Of a DNA stretch of 64,000 nucleotides, positions 20,757 to 32,640 are shown one piece after another. How positions within the stretch are numbered: position 1 is the stretch's first letter; the number at the start of each line of letters is the position of its first letter. The stretch covers positions 47,050,743 through 47,114,742 of the forward strand of contig QVOM02000112.1 in NCBI GenBank assembly GCA_003586115.2, read 5' to 3'. The notes below the pieces were generated by a model. That model saw nothing but the letters and a program-made list of their open reading frames with translations, was not told the origin of the DNA and did no database searches. The DNA is from Salvator merianae. Taxonomy: Eukaryota; Chordata; Lepidosauria; Squamata; Teiidae. Made by a program: the position numbers and the translations under genes.

Positions 20757-21892
20757 CTTGGCACTAGGGATGTGCACGAAATTTCGAAGCAACGAAATTT
20801 CGTACGAATTTCGTTGCTTCGCAGCATTCGCATCGAATGCAAAGTGCCCTCTCTATCGCGAAAGCGAATAGCGAAAGTCACGGCGATTTTCGTCAATTTT
20901 CGTGACCTTCGCTACTCACCGCGAACGGCTATTTTTCGTCTTTTTTCGCTGTGAAAACTGCGATGCAACGAAGCTCGGTAGCTTCGTAGCCTCAAGTCTC
21001 TGCCTCTAGAGGTGGAAATTGTAATGCATCACATTAGGAAAGACGGTATTTTTTTAACTCTTCGCCTGCCTCGCAGCGATCGCACCGCATGAGGATGAGA
21101 AACTCAGATGGCTAGGAGTTAATAAAACGCCTTTGATGGTGGTATATAGTCCTGCTTTTTGAAACGGAGGGCAAGACAAGGCATCATTTTGCTGCTGCTC
21201 GGAAGTAGGGAGGGAGGGCAAGACGAGGCGTCATTTCGCTGCTGCTCGGAAGTAGGGAGTTATTTCATCCTGCGGCTGCCACCAGTCTTCCAAATTACGC
21301 GCTGAGCTGAAGGCAATTGCTTCGTGCGTCGCTGACTAAGCCTGCCCGCTTCGTAGGCGAGGTAATAATTTCTGTGCCCCAAATGATCGGCACGGACGGC
21401 AGACAGCGACGAGTCGCGCCGATAAGTTAAAGGGACAGAAGTTAGCGTGCGTGCGCGCACAGACATGAGCATCGAAAAGGCATCGAAAATGACAAAAAAT
21501 CAAAGCGAAAAAAACTCCTTCACTTGCTTTCGCTTGCTTTCGAGCTGCAGTGAGGAACCCCAAACGTACCTTCGTTGCTTTGAATCCTGCTACAAACCGG
21601 CCGCCGGTAAAAAGTAAGCTCCATGCAATTTTTACTTTTAACGAAGCAACTCCTTAAATTAGCAACGTGGACGGTCAAATATAGAAGGGAGAGGGCAGGG
21701 GGATATGCGGCGTTTGTTTTTCGCTACTTATTTCATTGATTTTCCACTTCCGGTTTTCGAAAATTTTCGCTGCGAAAACGAAAATCGCCATTTTTGCGAC
21801 TTCCATTTTCGTGCAAAAACGAAGCAACAAAGTTTCGATGCATTGCGAAACGAACAGAGAAAATTCATTTCGTGCACATCCCTACTTGGCAC
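20757..21892. mobile_element. hAT-like non-autonomous element with perfect 8 bp TSD
   Basis: The element spans 20765-21884 (1120 bp). The ends are TAGGGATGTGCACGAAAT and, inverted, TAGGGATGTGCACGAAAT, identical over 18 bp. CTTGGCAC is repeated exactly at 20757-20764 and 21885-21892; an 8 bp duplication is the hAT signature. The element is strikingly rich in CGAA/TTCG words against AT-leaning flanks. It has a perfect 15 bp subterminal inverted repeat (20785-20799 against 20807-20821), further GAAGCAAC/GTTGCTTC words through the body, and a 47 bp tandem duplication (21166-21259). No transposase coding is recognised. Confidence 0.9.
21166..21259 (+). repeat. 47 bp tandem duplication inside the hAT-like element
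   Basis: Two adjacent copies begin 'ggagggcaagac' at 21166 and 21213. They differ mainly at CG against CA/TG positions ('gacaaggcatcattttgc' against 'gacgaggcgtcatttcgc'), which suggests CpG decay in one copy after duplication. Confidence 0.85.
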
Positions 21893-23086
21893 ATGACATG
21901 GAGGCTCTTCTTGGCCTGGAGTGTTCAGTCAGGGCAAGGAATGGAGCACATTGAAGTGGTCCATGCCAGGGGCCATCTTGCCACAGCACCATCTTGGCCT
22001 TTTTTGGAAGCTAGAGAACAAAAGTATCCAAGGGGATTTGGGCAGTGTGTAGCAAATGGCCCACTTCCAGGGGTGTTTCTGGATCTTGATGAAATAGTGC
22101 CAGACTCCAGGCTCCACATGGGCCACTCAGCAGCCACACGGTGGGGACACTCTGGAAGCCACTTTATAGTAGTCCCCCACTGGAGTGTTCCCGGCATGGT
22201 CTTTGTGCCAGGGAGCTCTCAAAGGGAAAGGCCTGCATGACCAGTGTGTTTCCTGGGAAGCCGTGCTCTGGCACACATCCACTGTATTCCTGTCCAAATG
22301 GGCCATGCGGAAGCTGCTGAAGCAAGCAATTGTGTGTGGTAGAAATGCCCCCTGGTTGCTCCTGTGCTGTCCCTTTCCTCTTGTGTAGATGTAGCCCTGG
22401 GATAAATAGGTAACAATGAAGTTTCCAGTTATGCTGATGGCCTTCCTCCACAAACTGTTGTTGTGGTTAAGGAGTAGCAACCACCAGTTTGCACTCACAT
22501 AATAGTCATGCTTTTCCCTTCTTTCTAGGATCAAAAAACAGAACGTGTTTATTATGCAGGAGTTTTACTCTGATCCATCAGTCATGTTTTTTAAAAGCAC
22601 ATCATAAGGGATGTATAAAGAATATTTCTACCAGTTTATGAATGAGAATGGAAGAATGTCAGTGGATGCCATCAGTCAATGCCCTTCCTTTTTTAAAAAA
22701 AAATTACATCAAGGCCTTCCTCTTTAAAAGCCTTTGATAATATTTCTTACCAGCATCCTTTGTCTGCTAAAGTGCTGAATTGGTTTGCTTACCCAATCTC
22801 ATTTTTATTTATGGACCATCTGATATTTAAAGAAGAATATAAATAGGGACAATTTAACAGATGGGGATCCCTGTTTCCGGGGAAACTCCAGACAAAAATC
22901 ATAACCCATGTGAACATGTCAAAACTGACTTGTTCAGGTTATGTTGAACAGCTGGACCTGCTCTGAATCCAGACCGCTTACTTACTCCCAGTGGCAGTCC
23001 CTGAATCAGGAATGGAGTCAGGAAGCAGAGGGGCTCTGGTTGAAAGCTTCCATTTGATCTCCTCTGCACTATGGTTTGACATCAAC
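21893..23086. other. no recognised feature
   Basis: GC-richer sequence at about 21950-22400 gives overlapping open frames on both strands without domains. It may be an old DNA element, but I could not find terminal repeats. Confidence 0.35.
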
Positions 23087-24487
23087 GGGGTGGTCAGACA
23101 CAGCATTTCATCAGATTACAGGTCATCTTCAGTTCCATCTATCCTGACAAAATACTGCCTTTCTGTTCTTTTTCTGGACTGAACTGCTCATATTAAGACT
23201 ATTTTGCATTCGGATTAAGTAAGTTCCCAGGCCGTTTCAGATTGTTAGCCCATCTTATTTTGCAAAGTGAGAATGAGCAAGTAGAGTATTTTGAGAGGGA
23301 ATTGTACTTTTTTGGGTGTGCAGAGGAACAGCTCCCTATTTCCAATGACAGACTTTTTTGTGGGCGTTGTACTCAGGAGCATAAGAGTGTCACTATTGGG
23401 ATGGGAAGACAGCACAGCACCTGGCATATATTTCCTGGTTTCTGCTGTGTTGTCCCATTTCCTGCCTTCAAACTGTAAGATGCAATGGAAGTTACACTTG
23501 GGCAACAGCCTGTTCCACAGTTGGCTGGCCATCACAGTCCACTCTTAAAATCCATGCCTCCTCCTTTGTCTCCATCCCTGCAAGGAGAAAGACAATGTAT
23601 CCTCCATTTTCCTTTCTCTCCCATTCATGCAAGGAGAAGGACACAGTGTTTCCTCCCTTTTCCTTTGGTAATGCACAGGGGAAACATTTCCTTTCATTAA
23701 AAGAGAACTTTTCTGTAAAACTGGCACTGTACTTCAGCAGCTCTAGGGTAAATAGCACAGTATAGACTATCAGTCTTCTTTGAGAATGCTACTTGGTGTA
23801 TGCCTCAGCTATGCCTGTTTGGGGGTGCAGTCCCCTTACATCAACAATGACCCACGTCACCCTCAACTGTGCCGTCCACACCATACAACTTCATTGTGGG
23901 AAATACGCCACTATGGATATCTGGGGGAGAAGTGAGGTGGAGTCCATTTGTTGACCACTAACTTCACTATCATGAATACTGATCCCCTTGCACGTTCCCC
24001 CCTTTTCACTGAGCTCTGCCCCCGCTTGTGCACTGCCTTGAAATTGCACAACTGCACAAAACTGCAATTACAAAGGAACAAAAATGAGATCTGGCATTCA
24101 AGTTTTACTGTGTTAGATGTGGAATTGAAGTTGTGCTTGGGTGGATACAGGCTGGAGGAGGAAAGGAACAAATAGTGAATGACCAGTAACACCACCAAGA
24201 GAATCCATGTTCTGATGCAGCAGCAGAGAAATATAGTGGATGGAGTTTGACTTTCCTGCCCCTGTGAAGTCAAGATTTAAATGTTGGAACTGCATCCAAT
24301 CACAGACAGGGGAATTTGGTGAAGGGTGGAGAAAGGTATGGTTTCCCCATGCTGAGCATGGGAAAAATAAGGAGTGAGGATTAACAAGTCTGAATTGAGT
24401 TTGTGTTATAATACAAATATGGGAACATATACTCAATCCTTGTTCCCCCCCAATACGGATTATCGCTACAATGTCTGACCATGCCCC
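23087..24487. mobile_element. Harbinger-like element (copy 2)
   Basis: The ends GGGGTGGTCAGACA and, inverted, GGGGCATGGTCAGACA match the family at 17083 and 52138. Shared internal blocks include 'tttctggactgaactg', 'tttgttgaccactaacttca' and 'gactttcctgcccctgtgaa'. It is about 1.4 kb and non-coding. Flanking triplets (CAA/CTA) are only a near match, so the target duplication is uncertain. Same orientation as copy 1. Confidence 0.75.
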
Positions 24488-25474
24488 TAGTCTTTAGGTT
24501 CTTTTAATTACTACATCCACACACATTCAAGTGGCTCAAAAGTGGCTTAGAGATAATAGCATGTGGAGCTTATGTTTTCTCTGGTCTTTTATGTAGGTTA
24601 TAGTTTGGGTGGGAAAACTAGAATAGGGCAGCAACTACCTCTAAGCTGCTTTTGCACCCTTAGACCCATAGGTAAAAGTAGCACTGACCAGGCTGTTCTG
24701 GGCATCACATTTCAAAGCCTGAGGTTGATGGAATCAGAAGGAAACTATCTAGGGTTACTGTATGGAAAAGAGGAGAGAACTGCTACACTTTTAATGGTTG
24801 TATGGAAGAGGCAATTTCAGGTGTAGCTTATACTGCAGGGAGCACCTTCTGAAATTGTCTCTTTTATACAACTGATGAGAGTTTAGTGTCACTCTCCCTG
24901 TTCCCAGGATATGAATCTGAAGGCTATGGTTATCCCTAAAACCCATTAACTAGAGAATTTATAATTAGGATTATAACAGCCCTACCTATAGAGTAGAGCT
25001 GCAAGTGACACGCTATCCTTTCACGATGAGGTGGATACATGCAGAAGGCTTCTCTGTAGCAGATTTATTTAAGAGGCTGATTTCCCTGTATAACTAGGTG
25101 ACTCGCAACAGACACTCCTGCTTTCCTTTGGTTCTTTTTTTGCTATATAACTTGCCCATTTGCAGGCCATCCTCCTTACTAATAAAGCTCCTCCAACCTT
25201 TCGTATTGGCCAGTATGGCTAAGAGAGATTGGGACATCAAACCCACCTGCTGCTTCATGCAGGAATCCAAATCAAAGCATCTTCAGTAGACAGCTGCCCA
25301 GTCACCACCTGAGCCCATCAAGGAGGGAGAGACACACCTCTTTAAGCAATCAGTTGCACTGTGGAACTGCACTTAACTCTCCAACCCTAATTAACACTGT
25401 CATATCTTAAGTCCATTACTATATATTGTGCATACTGGGATGACTCACTTGCCCATTGTCATCTTCCTGTGTAT
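24488..25474. other. no recognised feature
   Basis: No assignable coding or repeat sequence. Confidence 0.35.
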
Positions 25475-25570
25475 TTGAAGGGGGCTATTTTGTCCCCAAT
25501 CAACCTTCTCTTTTCAAAGCTAAACATACCTAGTTGTTTGCAACTCCCTCTTAATCTTTGTCCCTGTTTT
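25475..25570 (-). mobile_element. possible antisense CR1-like fragment
   Basis: The wording 'ccttctcttttcaaagctaaacatacctag' resembles the antisense of CR1 C-terminal coding (the reverse complement of an FSLEKR-like region). It is too short and diverged for certainty. Confidence 0.35.
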
Positions 25571-25740
25571 CCGAATGCAATCCTATTTCTGGGGTGGGAA
25601 GGAAGGGAAGGAGGGGAGAGGAAGAAAAAGGGAGGGAGAAAGTGAAATTTTTGTAATGTATGTAATGAGCTATATACAAACTCAATGAATGTATCAAAAA
25701 AAATTCAGTCCTATTTGTCTGAATCCTTCTTCAACGAAGA

Positions 25741-25956
25741 AGTGTGGTGAGGCCACAGTTGGAATGTTGTGTACAATTCTGGTCACCTCACCTCAGAAAG
25801 GATACTGTGGAACTGGAGAAGGTGCAAAAAAGGGCAACCAGAATGATCAAGGGGCTGGAACACCTTCCTTACGAAATCAGGCTGCAACGCCTTGGCCTCT
25901 TCAGCCTTGAAAAGCGGCGTTTAAGAGGAGATCTGGTTGAAGTTTATAAAATCATG
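25741..25956 (+). mobile_element. CR1-like LINE ORF2 C-terminal fragment
   Basis: An uninterrupted frame encodes [39 protein letters not shown] and [18 protein letters not shown]. This is the conserved CR1 ORF2 C-terminal order (RPQLEY-x-VQFWSP, VQ-x-RATR, LGL-x-SLE-x-RR-x-RGD). It is truncated at both ends. Its right end is an abrupt junction with a polycytosine/pyrimidine tract. About 72 codons remain open, longer than expected for old CR1, so it may be relatively young. Confidence 0.85.
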
Positions 25957-26066
25957 CCCCCCCCCCCCCTCCCTCCCCCTCTCCCCCCCTCCCTCCCTCC
26001 CTCTCTCCTCTCCTCCCTCTCCACCACTCACCCCCCCCCCCTCCCCCCTCCCTCCTCCCTCCCTCC

Positions 26067-26108
<42 letters not shown>
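25957..26108 (+). repeat. polypyrimidine tract and (CA)n
   Basis: About 135 bp of nearly pure C/T on the plus strand (C-runs, CCCT, then (CT)n) leads into (CA)n. It starts exactly where CR1 homology ends. Confidence 0.95.
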
Positions 26109-27380
26109 AACAATTCACCAGCACCTGCTGTCTAAGGTCACTTCACCTTAATGACAGGACTAGCCTCTACAACAGGAAGAAAAAAGCTTGTGCCACAAAG
26201 CAGTTGCAATCTAAATTTCAAACAGCAGGGAAAAATAAGAAGAATTGGAGAGCAGTGAACAGAGGGAGATGCTAACAATATAATAAGGATCCATATCCTC
26301 AACAGCAGCTGTAACCAATTCCCACTCCTGGAGAATGAGCAAGTAGCAGGAAGTAACACGTGAATCAATCAATCTTCCCTTTGCTGTCTGAGGAAAGCTC
26401 AACACAACCCATTTGACTGGCTGACCATACATATAATATATAGGTTCTCCTCTTCAATAAAATGCTTGCTATGATAACTTCTATGCATTTCACTGGAGAT
26501 CAGTCTCTCTCAGGAAGGGTGGTTAGGCTCCCACAAGCTGAAATATCTTGGACAGAAAAAATATAGCTATTAGGGCTGTCAGTCAATTATATATATCTTT
26601 TTGTACTTCCTACTAGTCTGACCTTCAGCCACTTAATTGATCAAGTTTAAATTCAAATTTAAATAAATTTACATCTTACAAAAGCCTCCCATCCAAAAAA
26701 AAACAAGAGAGAACTGCTTTTTTGTAATTTTGGAGGAATAGATTCACATTGGGCTAATTTAGCCTTTAGACGAAAAGGCTTCCAATCCATATGTTCTTGA
26801 AGCATTTTAAAATTCTCTTTAAATTCTTAAATTCTCAACCTTCTTTTGAAACACAGGAGGCAGCCTGAAAACTGGTCAGTCTGGTTTCCCAACTAAGTCA
26901 GATTCCTGGACAGCTGTTTTTCACATCACCTGTTCTGTCTAATCCTTTTAATTAGAATTGTCAGAAGTTGAACCTGAGACATTCAGCAAGAAATTAACTA
27001 CCAAAATCTCTGGACATGAGCTAATGTAACTGGGGAAAGTTGAAAATGGCTGGTAACTAAGTCTTTGTAGCTTACACCAATTTTAATCACACTTAACTAC
27101 AAGTACAATTGTCTCTCAGCTCATCCCATAAACATTCTACCAAAATCTGTTCCCTCTAAAGCTGTAGTTACGCTATAACAAGATAATCTGTCTCAGGGAT
27201 GGACAGAAAATTCAGACAATTTTCGGCCTGGAACAGCCTGGTCACATCTACCATGTTTGTTCTTTCTGTGCCACTGCTGCCCCATCGAAGTTTTGGGAAT
27301 CCAGAGACTTCTATCCCTGTAGCCCTTTGCCTGGTAAAAGGTAAGGTTCAACATGGTGGTACAGCGGCACAAAACAAATT
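26109..27380. other. no recognised feature
   Basis: Nothing could be assigned. AT-rich stretches lie near 26580-26680. Confidence 0.35.
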
Positions 27381-27610
27381 GGGTCCTCCCTGCTCTGGTG
27401 CAGCAGCAGCAGGACATGACTTGGATCCTCCCTGCTCTGGTCTGGTCGTGGCGACAGTGCAGCACAGAAGGGGTCCTCCCTGCTAAAGCATGGCAGCTTC
27501 AGCGTGGTGGTGCCAAGATATGGATGGGGTCCTCCTTGCTCCAGTGTGGCAACTTCAGCGTGGCGGCAGCATGGCATGGTTGGGGTCCTCACTGCTCCAG
27601 TGCGGCAGCA
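27381..27610 (+). repeat. degenerate minisatellite, 42-56 bp units
   Basis: The word GGGTCCTCCCTGCTC or a close variant starts at about 27381, 27423, 27471, 27527 and 27583. Intervening 'gtggcaacttcagcgtggcg'-like words are shared by the last units. Unit length rises from 42 to 56 bp. Open frames across it are repeat-derived. Confidence 0.75.
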
Positions 27611-29589
27611 ATAGCACAGGAAGAACACACATGTCCTTAGCCTTTACCCTACCTCTGCAGCAGTTGCTATCTCACCAAAGCTGTGTGAGTCAGAATTCTG
27701 TCCCTGCAGCCCTTCGCCTGGGTCTGTTTCTCGCAGCAGAAACAGACTCAGTGCTAGGACAATCTGCATACTGGATAGTCACAATCAGGAAAGAGAAACT
27801 CTACACAAAAAATGGAAATAGACTTCCATGTCTGATCCCTCTGGACAGAGGACAGCCTCCATTCAGATAAAAGATAAGATGTGACCATGACCAGAGTCAG
27901 TGTATGATTTCCAGGAGAAGACTTTTGGTGCAACACATGCCAAATTTTCCTGTAGCATCAGACAATATTATCAGTTTGCTTCGCAATTCACTATAAACCA
28001 CAAACACAAAGGAAAAAGTTGTTACTCTAGGAAAGCCAAATAAAAGAAGCATGTTATTTTATTTATGGCATTAAGGTGAGTGTATATTAAAATAACTAGC
28101 ATGTACATTAAAGGTGTTGGTCTTATTTTTATAAGCTTGCTTATATTAGCTGCAAGTGGTACCAATATTTAAAGTAAGCAGATAACAATCGTGACCATCT
28201 GCATAAGGCGTGGGAGTGAGTTAGAGATTTTCGATCCACTGCTCATTGTAAATCATTGTTATTTATTCAGTGCAATAAATGTACATCCGTTAATCATGAT
28301 TGCAGTATGTTTAAGAAGAGTGATGTTTCCCAGCAAGTGATGTTTTTAGGATTAGAAGCAGAGGGAGAGAATGTTTGTAAAAAGGCAGGAACTGTATTGG
28401 TTTTAAAATTAGAATTAGATTTTGAGAAACAGTGTTTGTTCAGAGAATTTTTGAGACTGAAGCTCCATATTTCCTGATATGCAGCATAGTTAATTTAGAC
28501 ATGAAAAGCCATTCTCCTATAGGAGTAAGAACATGCCAGAATGAAAGGCTTCATGACAGCTATATGCATTTAAAACAGTTTAAATCTCTCCCTTCAGAAA
28601 GACATGTGATGTGAATGGGATAATAGCAAGCAAGACTATGGCTTCAGCTACATGTGGGAAAGGAGTCATTTGGGATGACCAAAAGGCATTTGTGCCACAC
28701 ACAGTCATCCACATCACGCTTTGAATCTGTCCCAAAGATTAAAAAAAAGCATCCTACCAAAAGACCAGGATAAGGAGCTCTGAGAGCACCTTTATGGCAT
28801 GGAGTGTTATGGGGGCAGTGTGTTCCATAACTTTCTGAGGACTATCTTTACTGCTTTATTGTGCATGATGGAAGAAACCAGGGACTTGACCATCTTAATT
28901 TTAAAGGTCAGAAACACTGTGTTGAATATCTCCTAAAATTCTAAAAATGTATAGAAAAGGGAAAGTGGTATTACCTGACTGAGGCTTGGGCTGGGCCAGA
29001 CATTGCAGGTGGCCAAATAATCAATGTTCAGATCCAAAGAGAAAGATCCAGATGAGGGAGGAAAGAGAATGAGGAAAGGGGTGCAAAGAGCATAGCATGT
29101 GCAGTGCAAAGTCACATACAGGAAGGATAAGTTGGACAACCAAAGGTGCTCCCATTTTAATTATGATGTGGATGTAGTCTGTAATTTGAACGGTACAACA
29201 TAAAATATAAATATGTTCTTACATACCTGAAGACCATTATATCCTATTTAAGCACTTTCAAACTTGTTTCATGATAAGACATGAGCAAAGGAGGGCTTTT
29301 TTTATTAGTGGATCCAATAGGTATGAACCTACAGAAACCACTCTGCTTGCAGAAACGGTGCCTAGCAAAATCATATTCAGAATCAATCTGGTGGGAACCT
29401 ACATTGTCTAACGCATATCCAATCCATTCAATCCTTCCTGGTGCTGGAGGCAGCATAGCCTTCTGGGAAGAACCATGATCCTCCACTTCTCAAAGGCCTA
29501 ATAGGTGTCAGAAGTGTGCTGACCAGTTGGTGAAAAGCGAGTGATTGCAGTCCAACATAAACCACTTGAACTACAGGCATGGTGGACAA
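27611..29589. other. no recognised feature
   Basis: No gene or repeat recognised. Confidence 0.35.
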
Positions 29590-29668
29590 AGGGTGCAATC
29601 AGACAAGGGCTTTTTTGGTTGCCCTTTAAGAAAAAGCATTTCTTCCATAGATGCACAAAAAAAGCCTA
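29590..29668. mobile_element. possible DNA-element fragment
   Basis: 'ggtgcaatcagacaagggct' followed by 'gaaaaagcatttcttc' loosely resembles the terminal region of the GGCTGTGTTCA family (GATCAGACA, AAAAGCA). No second end is seen. Confidence 0.25.
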
Positions 29669-30149
29669 AAGAACAGTTAAAAGAGTAAACCTAATTCTTT
29701 TCCCCTCACTCCATTGTTCTTCACCTCCAAATCTAGTAACACCTTCCTTGATGACAGGGGTTTGCCACTGACTGGTCACTTATTTGCCCAGTTTTCCATG
29801 GCCCTAATTGGTTGCTCATCTATAGCAGCCATTTCCACACTGTGATTGGCTACGTTTCCCGCCTCTGTGCTTATGTAGCTTCCCACCCTATCTGACTTTT
29901 AGTCTTTTAGAAAGAGTCACCCTTGGTGTTATTAAACCCCAAACGATGAAGAGGCAACAATTCCCAGGCTTTGAGATAAGGCAAGGCAAATTTAGGAAGA
30001 AAATGTCTGTCCTTACAGCCTCAAATTCACCCAAAAGGTATCTCATTAAGTGTATCTGATCTCACCCAAAGTTAGGCCATGAGTGGAATGCAAGGAGACT
30101 GCATGCATAATGGCAGAAAATCAGGGCACAAAAGGGGAAAGGGAAGGGG

Positions 30150-30312
30150 GCTTCAGAAAAATGAACTGTTCAATTCAAACACTGATTGGTTCAAAATAAT
30201 ACCAAATCAAACCTCTCAAATTTGAGGGGGTTCAGTTTGATATCGGACCCCTCAAACCCACCTGGCTCATTCCAAATCAGTTCTAAACATAACTGGTTCA
30301 GCACAGCCTTAC
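30150..30312. mobile_element. possible hAT-like terminal fragment
   Basis: The right end, inverted, reads TAAGGCTGTGCTGAACCAG, similar in form to the TAGGGATGTGCAC termini at 20765 and 37649. The interior has 'ggttcagtttgatatcggac' and related 'tcaaac' words. A left terminus and target duplication were not found. Confidence 0.35.
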
Positions 30313-30384
30313 TCATACTATCCAAAACTGAACAGAATGTCATGTTTTATAATTAGCAGTTCTCCAGTTTGGTACTATTGGTTT

Positions 30385-30495
30385 ATAATAGTGATAAAAA
30401 TAACATTAGTTTGTTGCTGCTAAACGTAATAAAAAAACATGTTGTTGCTGCTAAATGTGAGAAAAATAACATTATATTGTTGTTGCTAAACATGA
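30385..30495 (+). repeat. short degenerate tandem repeat
   Basis: 'TTGTTGCTGCTAAA' recurs three times at about 31-38 bp spacing with AT-rich linkers ('aaaataacatta'). Confidence 0.7.
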
Positions 30496-32534
30496 AATAC
30501 AAAATTTTAATCACAAGCTTCACCCAGTCTTCTGCAAGAGGGAGGTGAGTACTGCAAACCTCTCCTCCAATCCATCACTGCAAAATGCTTCCATGAAAAC
30601 ACCATTGTTGGCATCTGGTCAGGATGTACCTTCTCATATATACAAGAAAACTGATTGTGTTACCCATGTCTGCATCATGGCTGGTCCACTGGGAAGCCAT
30701 ACCTCCTGGGGAAAGCCATGTCTGCATGGATGTGGTATCAGAGCAGACCCTGGCAAGAAAATGGTGCCATACGCCACTTCACTGGGAAACAGCTTAAAAG
30801 CAGTCCCCCAAGTGCTCCCCACAGTAGATCAACCCAGCCACTTGTGTGCAGATGGCCTTGAGCAGCTGGGATGGTCTACCGAATGCACAGACCCTGGAGC
30901 CATTTTGCTGGGCTTGTGCAAACAGTCCCAGAAGTGGGTCACTTCTGAGCACCTGGCCAAAAATGCCCCAGCTAGAAACTTTGGAATCTAGGGACATTTT
31001 TTGCAGGTTCTGAAGTTGGGCCATGCTGTGCTGCTGCAATACAGATGATCCTTGTCCCATGTGCTGCCCCTCAGATGTTGGGCCAAATAACTCAAGTCAG
31101 TCCATAGTTGGCCCCGCATGGCATAGGACAACACAGCATGTGTAAATCCTGCCTCTCTTGATTCTTGGAGTCCTGACCTGCAGCAAATAAGAATACTAGA
31201 CTTTCTGAGGACTTCCCCAAAGCACCATAAAACTACCATTCTCTTCTTCCCAAAGGAACGAATGTGCCAAACTATCAGAGAAGAACAAACTAATGTTGGA
31301 AATCCCATCCTTAACCCTGTAGTGTGTTCAGTTTCAGCTTTCTCTTTACTCCTCAGTGGGCTATGGTATGTCAACTAGATAGCTTTGAGATTTGTTTTAG
31401 GAAGCCATCAACTTCACAATGGCCTTTTGAATCACTAATCTTTCTGCTTCTTCCTTGAGCTACAAGAAGTTGCTAGTCTCTCCTGAGACACATTTACACT
31501 GTTCTCTTTTCCCTGTGTACTCCTTAACTGTTTCAAACCTGGAGAGAAGATGCAGCCACTCAAGTAATGTAGACCTAACATTACAAATGAAGGGTGGGAG
31601 AAAGAACATATGTTATTGGACAAGAACTCATTCATCTGCATGCCCAATTCATAATTTTTATATTAACTCAGAAGGCTAATGGCCATGCTACCCCAAATCC
31701 AATCCAAAAACTTTGTTCGTTGCTTTAGCAGTATGTATTTCCATATGTGCTTTAGGAGCAGCATTCATTTGCTGAATTCCCATGTTATCAACCTGAGAGT
31801 TTAACTATCTGCAACATTTGTGTACCATCTACTCATTTATCAAAGTGGTCCACAACAATTCAATTCATAATATCAAACTAAACACATTGCAAAATGCAGT
31901 AGAGGCAGGCACTTCAGATTAAAATATACCTGGAATAATAATACAAAATTCAGTAGCCAATAAAGGCATTCTACTGTGTAGTATTGTCACTCTTACCATG
32001 GAAAATTATTTTTCTGTAATTTCATGAAACAAGAATGGTCTCTCCACCAGACAGAGGGGTATGGCCAAAGGCATCCAGAACCCAGATCACCTACTGCTTT
32101 AGAAACACTCTGCTACCACTCCGTTATCCTGGAAACAAACTGGTAATCAACACAGGTGTTCCATGCTAGCTGCGATGTGAGCCCACTGATCAGCATTCTC
32201 TAATGGCCTGCAGCCAAGTTCTGAAACAAATGACATTTCTGACAAGGAATACTTTGCAGTTATGTAGCCTAAGACCACATCCCCACTTCTGGATGGAGGA
32301 AGCTCCATGGCAACTGATTGGGGAAGGTACCATGGAAAAAGGTAACCCTCCTCACCTCCATTTCGAAGCATGGAGGCACAATTTTTTTGCACGTAAAAGC
32401 ATCCTGCATATAAGATGCCTCCGTTGAAGATAGCGGCAGCACTTACTACCATCAAAAGTGGCAACCAGGCAGCAGCGTGTGACTTCTTCAGACAATGGGG
32501 GTGCCTCAGATTGGTAGGTGGAGCACAGCCTATG
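30496..32534. other. no recognised feature
   Basis: The open frame at 30545-30991 (+) overlaps several others on both strands and shows no domain. GC-richer DNA at 30640-31000 may be an old element with lost ends. Confidence 0.35.
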
Positions 32535-32640
32535 TGTCAGTAGATTAAAACTAAGCTTAGCTCCTGGTGACTACATAGATAAATCTGGAACTTCAACTTC
32601 CAAAGCAGATAGTCTCCCACTGAGCTACACCGACTCCCCT
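32535..32640 (-). mobile_element. tRNA-derived SINE head, antisense
   Basis: On the minus strand the sequence reads 'gtgtagctcagtgggagact', with a near-perfect A box (TAGCTCAGTGG). A tRNA-like anticodon-arm region follows ('ctgctttggaagtt') and then a degraded B box. The absence of a complete tRNA fold and the context argue for a SINE relic rather than a tRNA gene. Confidence 0.6.

Noticed and set aside
26560..26640. 'attagggctgtcagtcaatt' as a hAT-like terminus
   Set aside because: No opposite end or target duplication could be found.
32535..32640. tRNA gene on the minus strand
   Set aside because: The A box is good, but the B box and acceptor pairing are not, and SINE heads with this wording are common.
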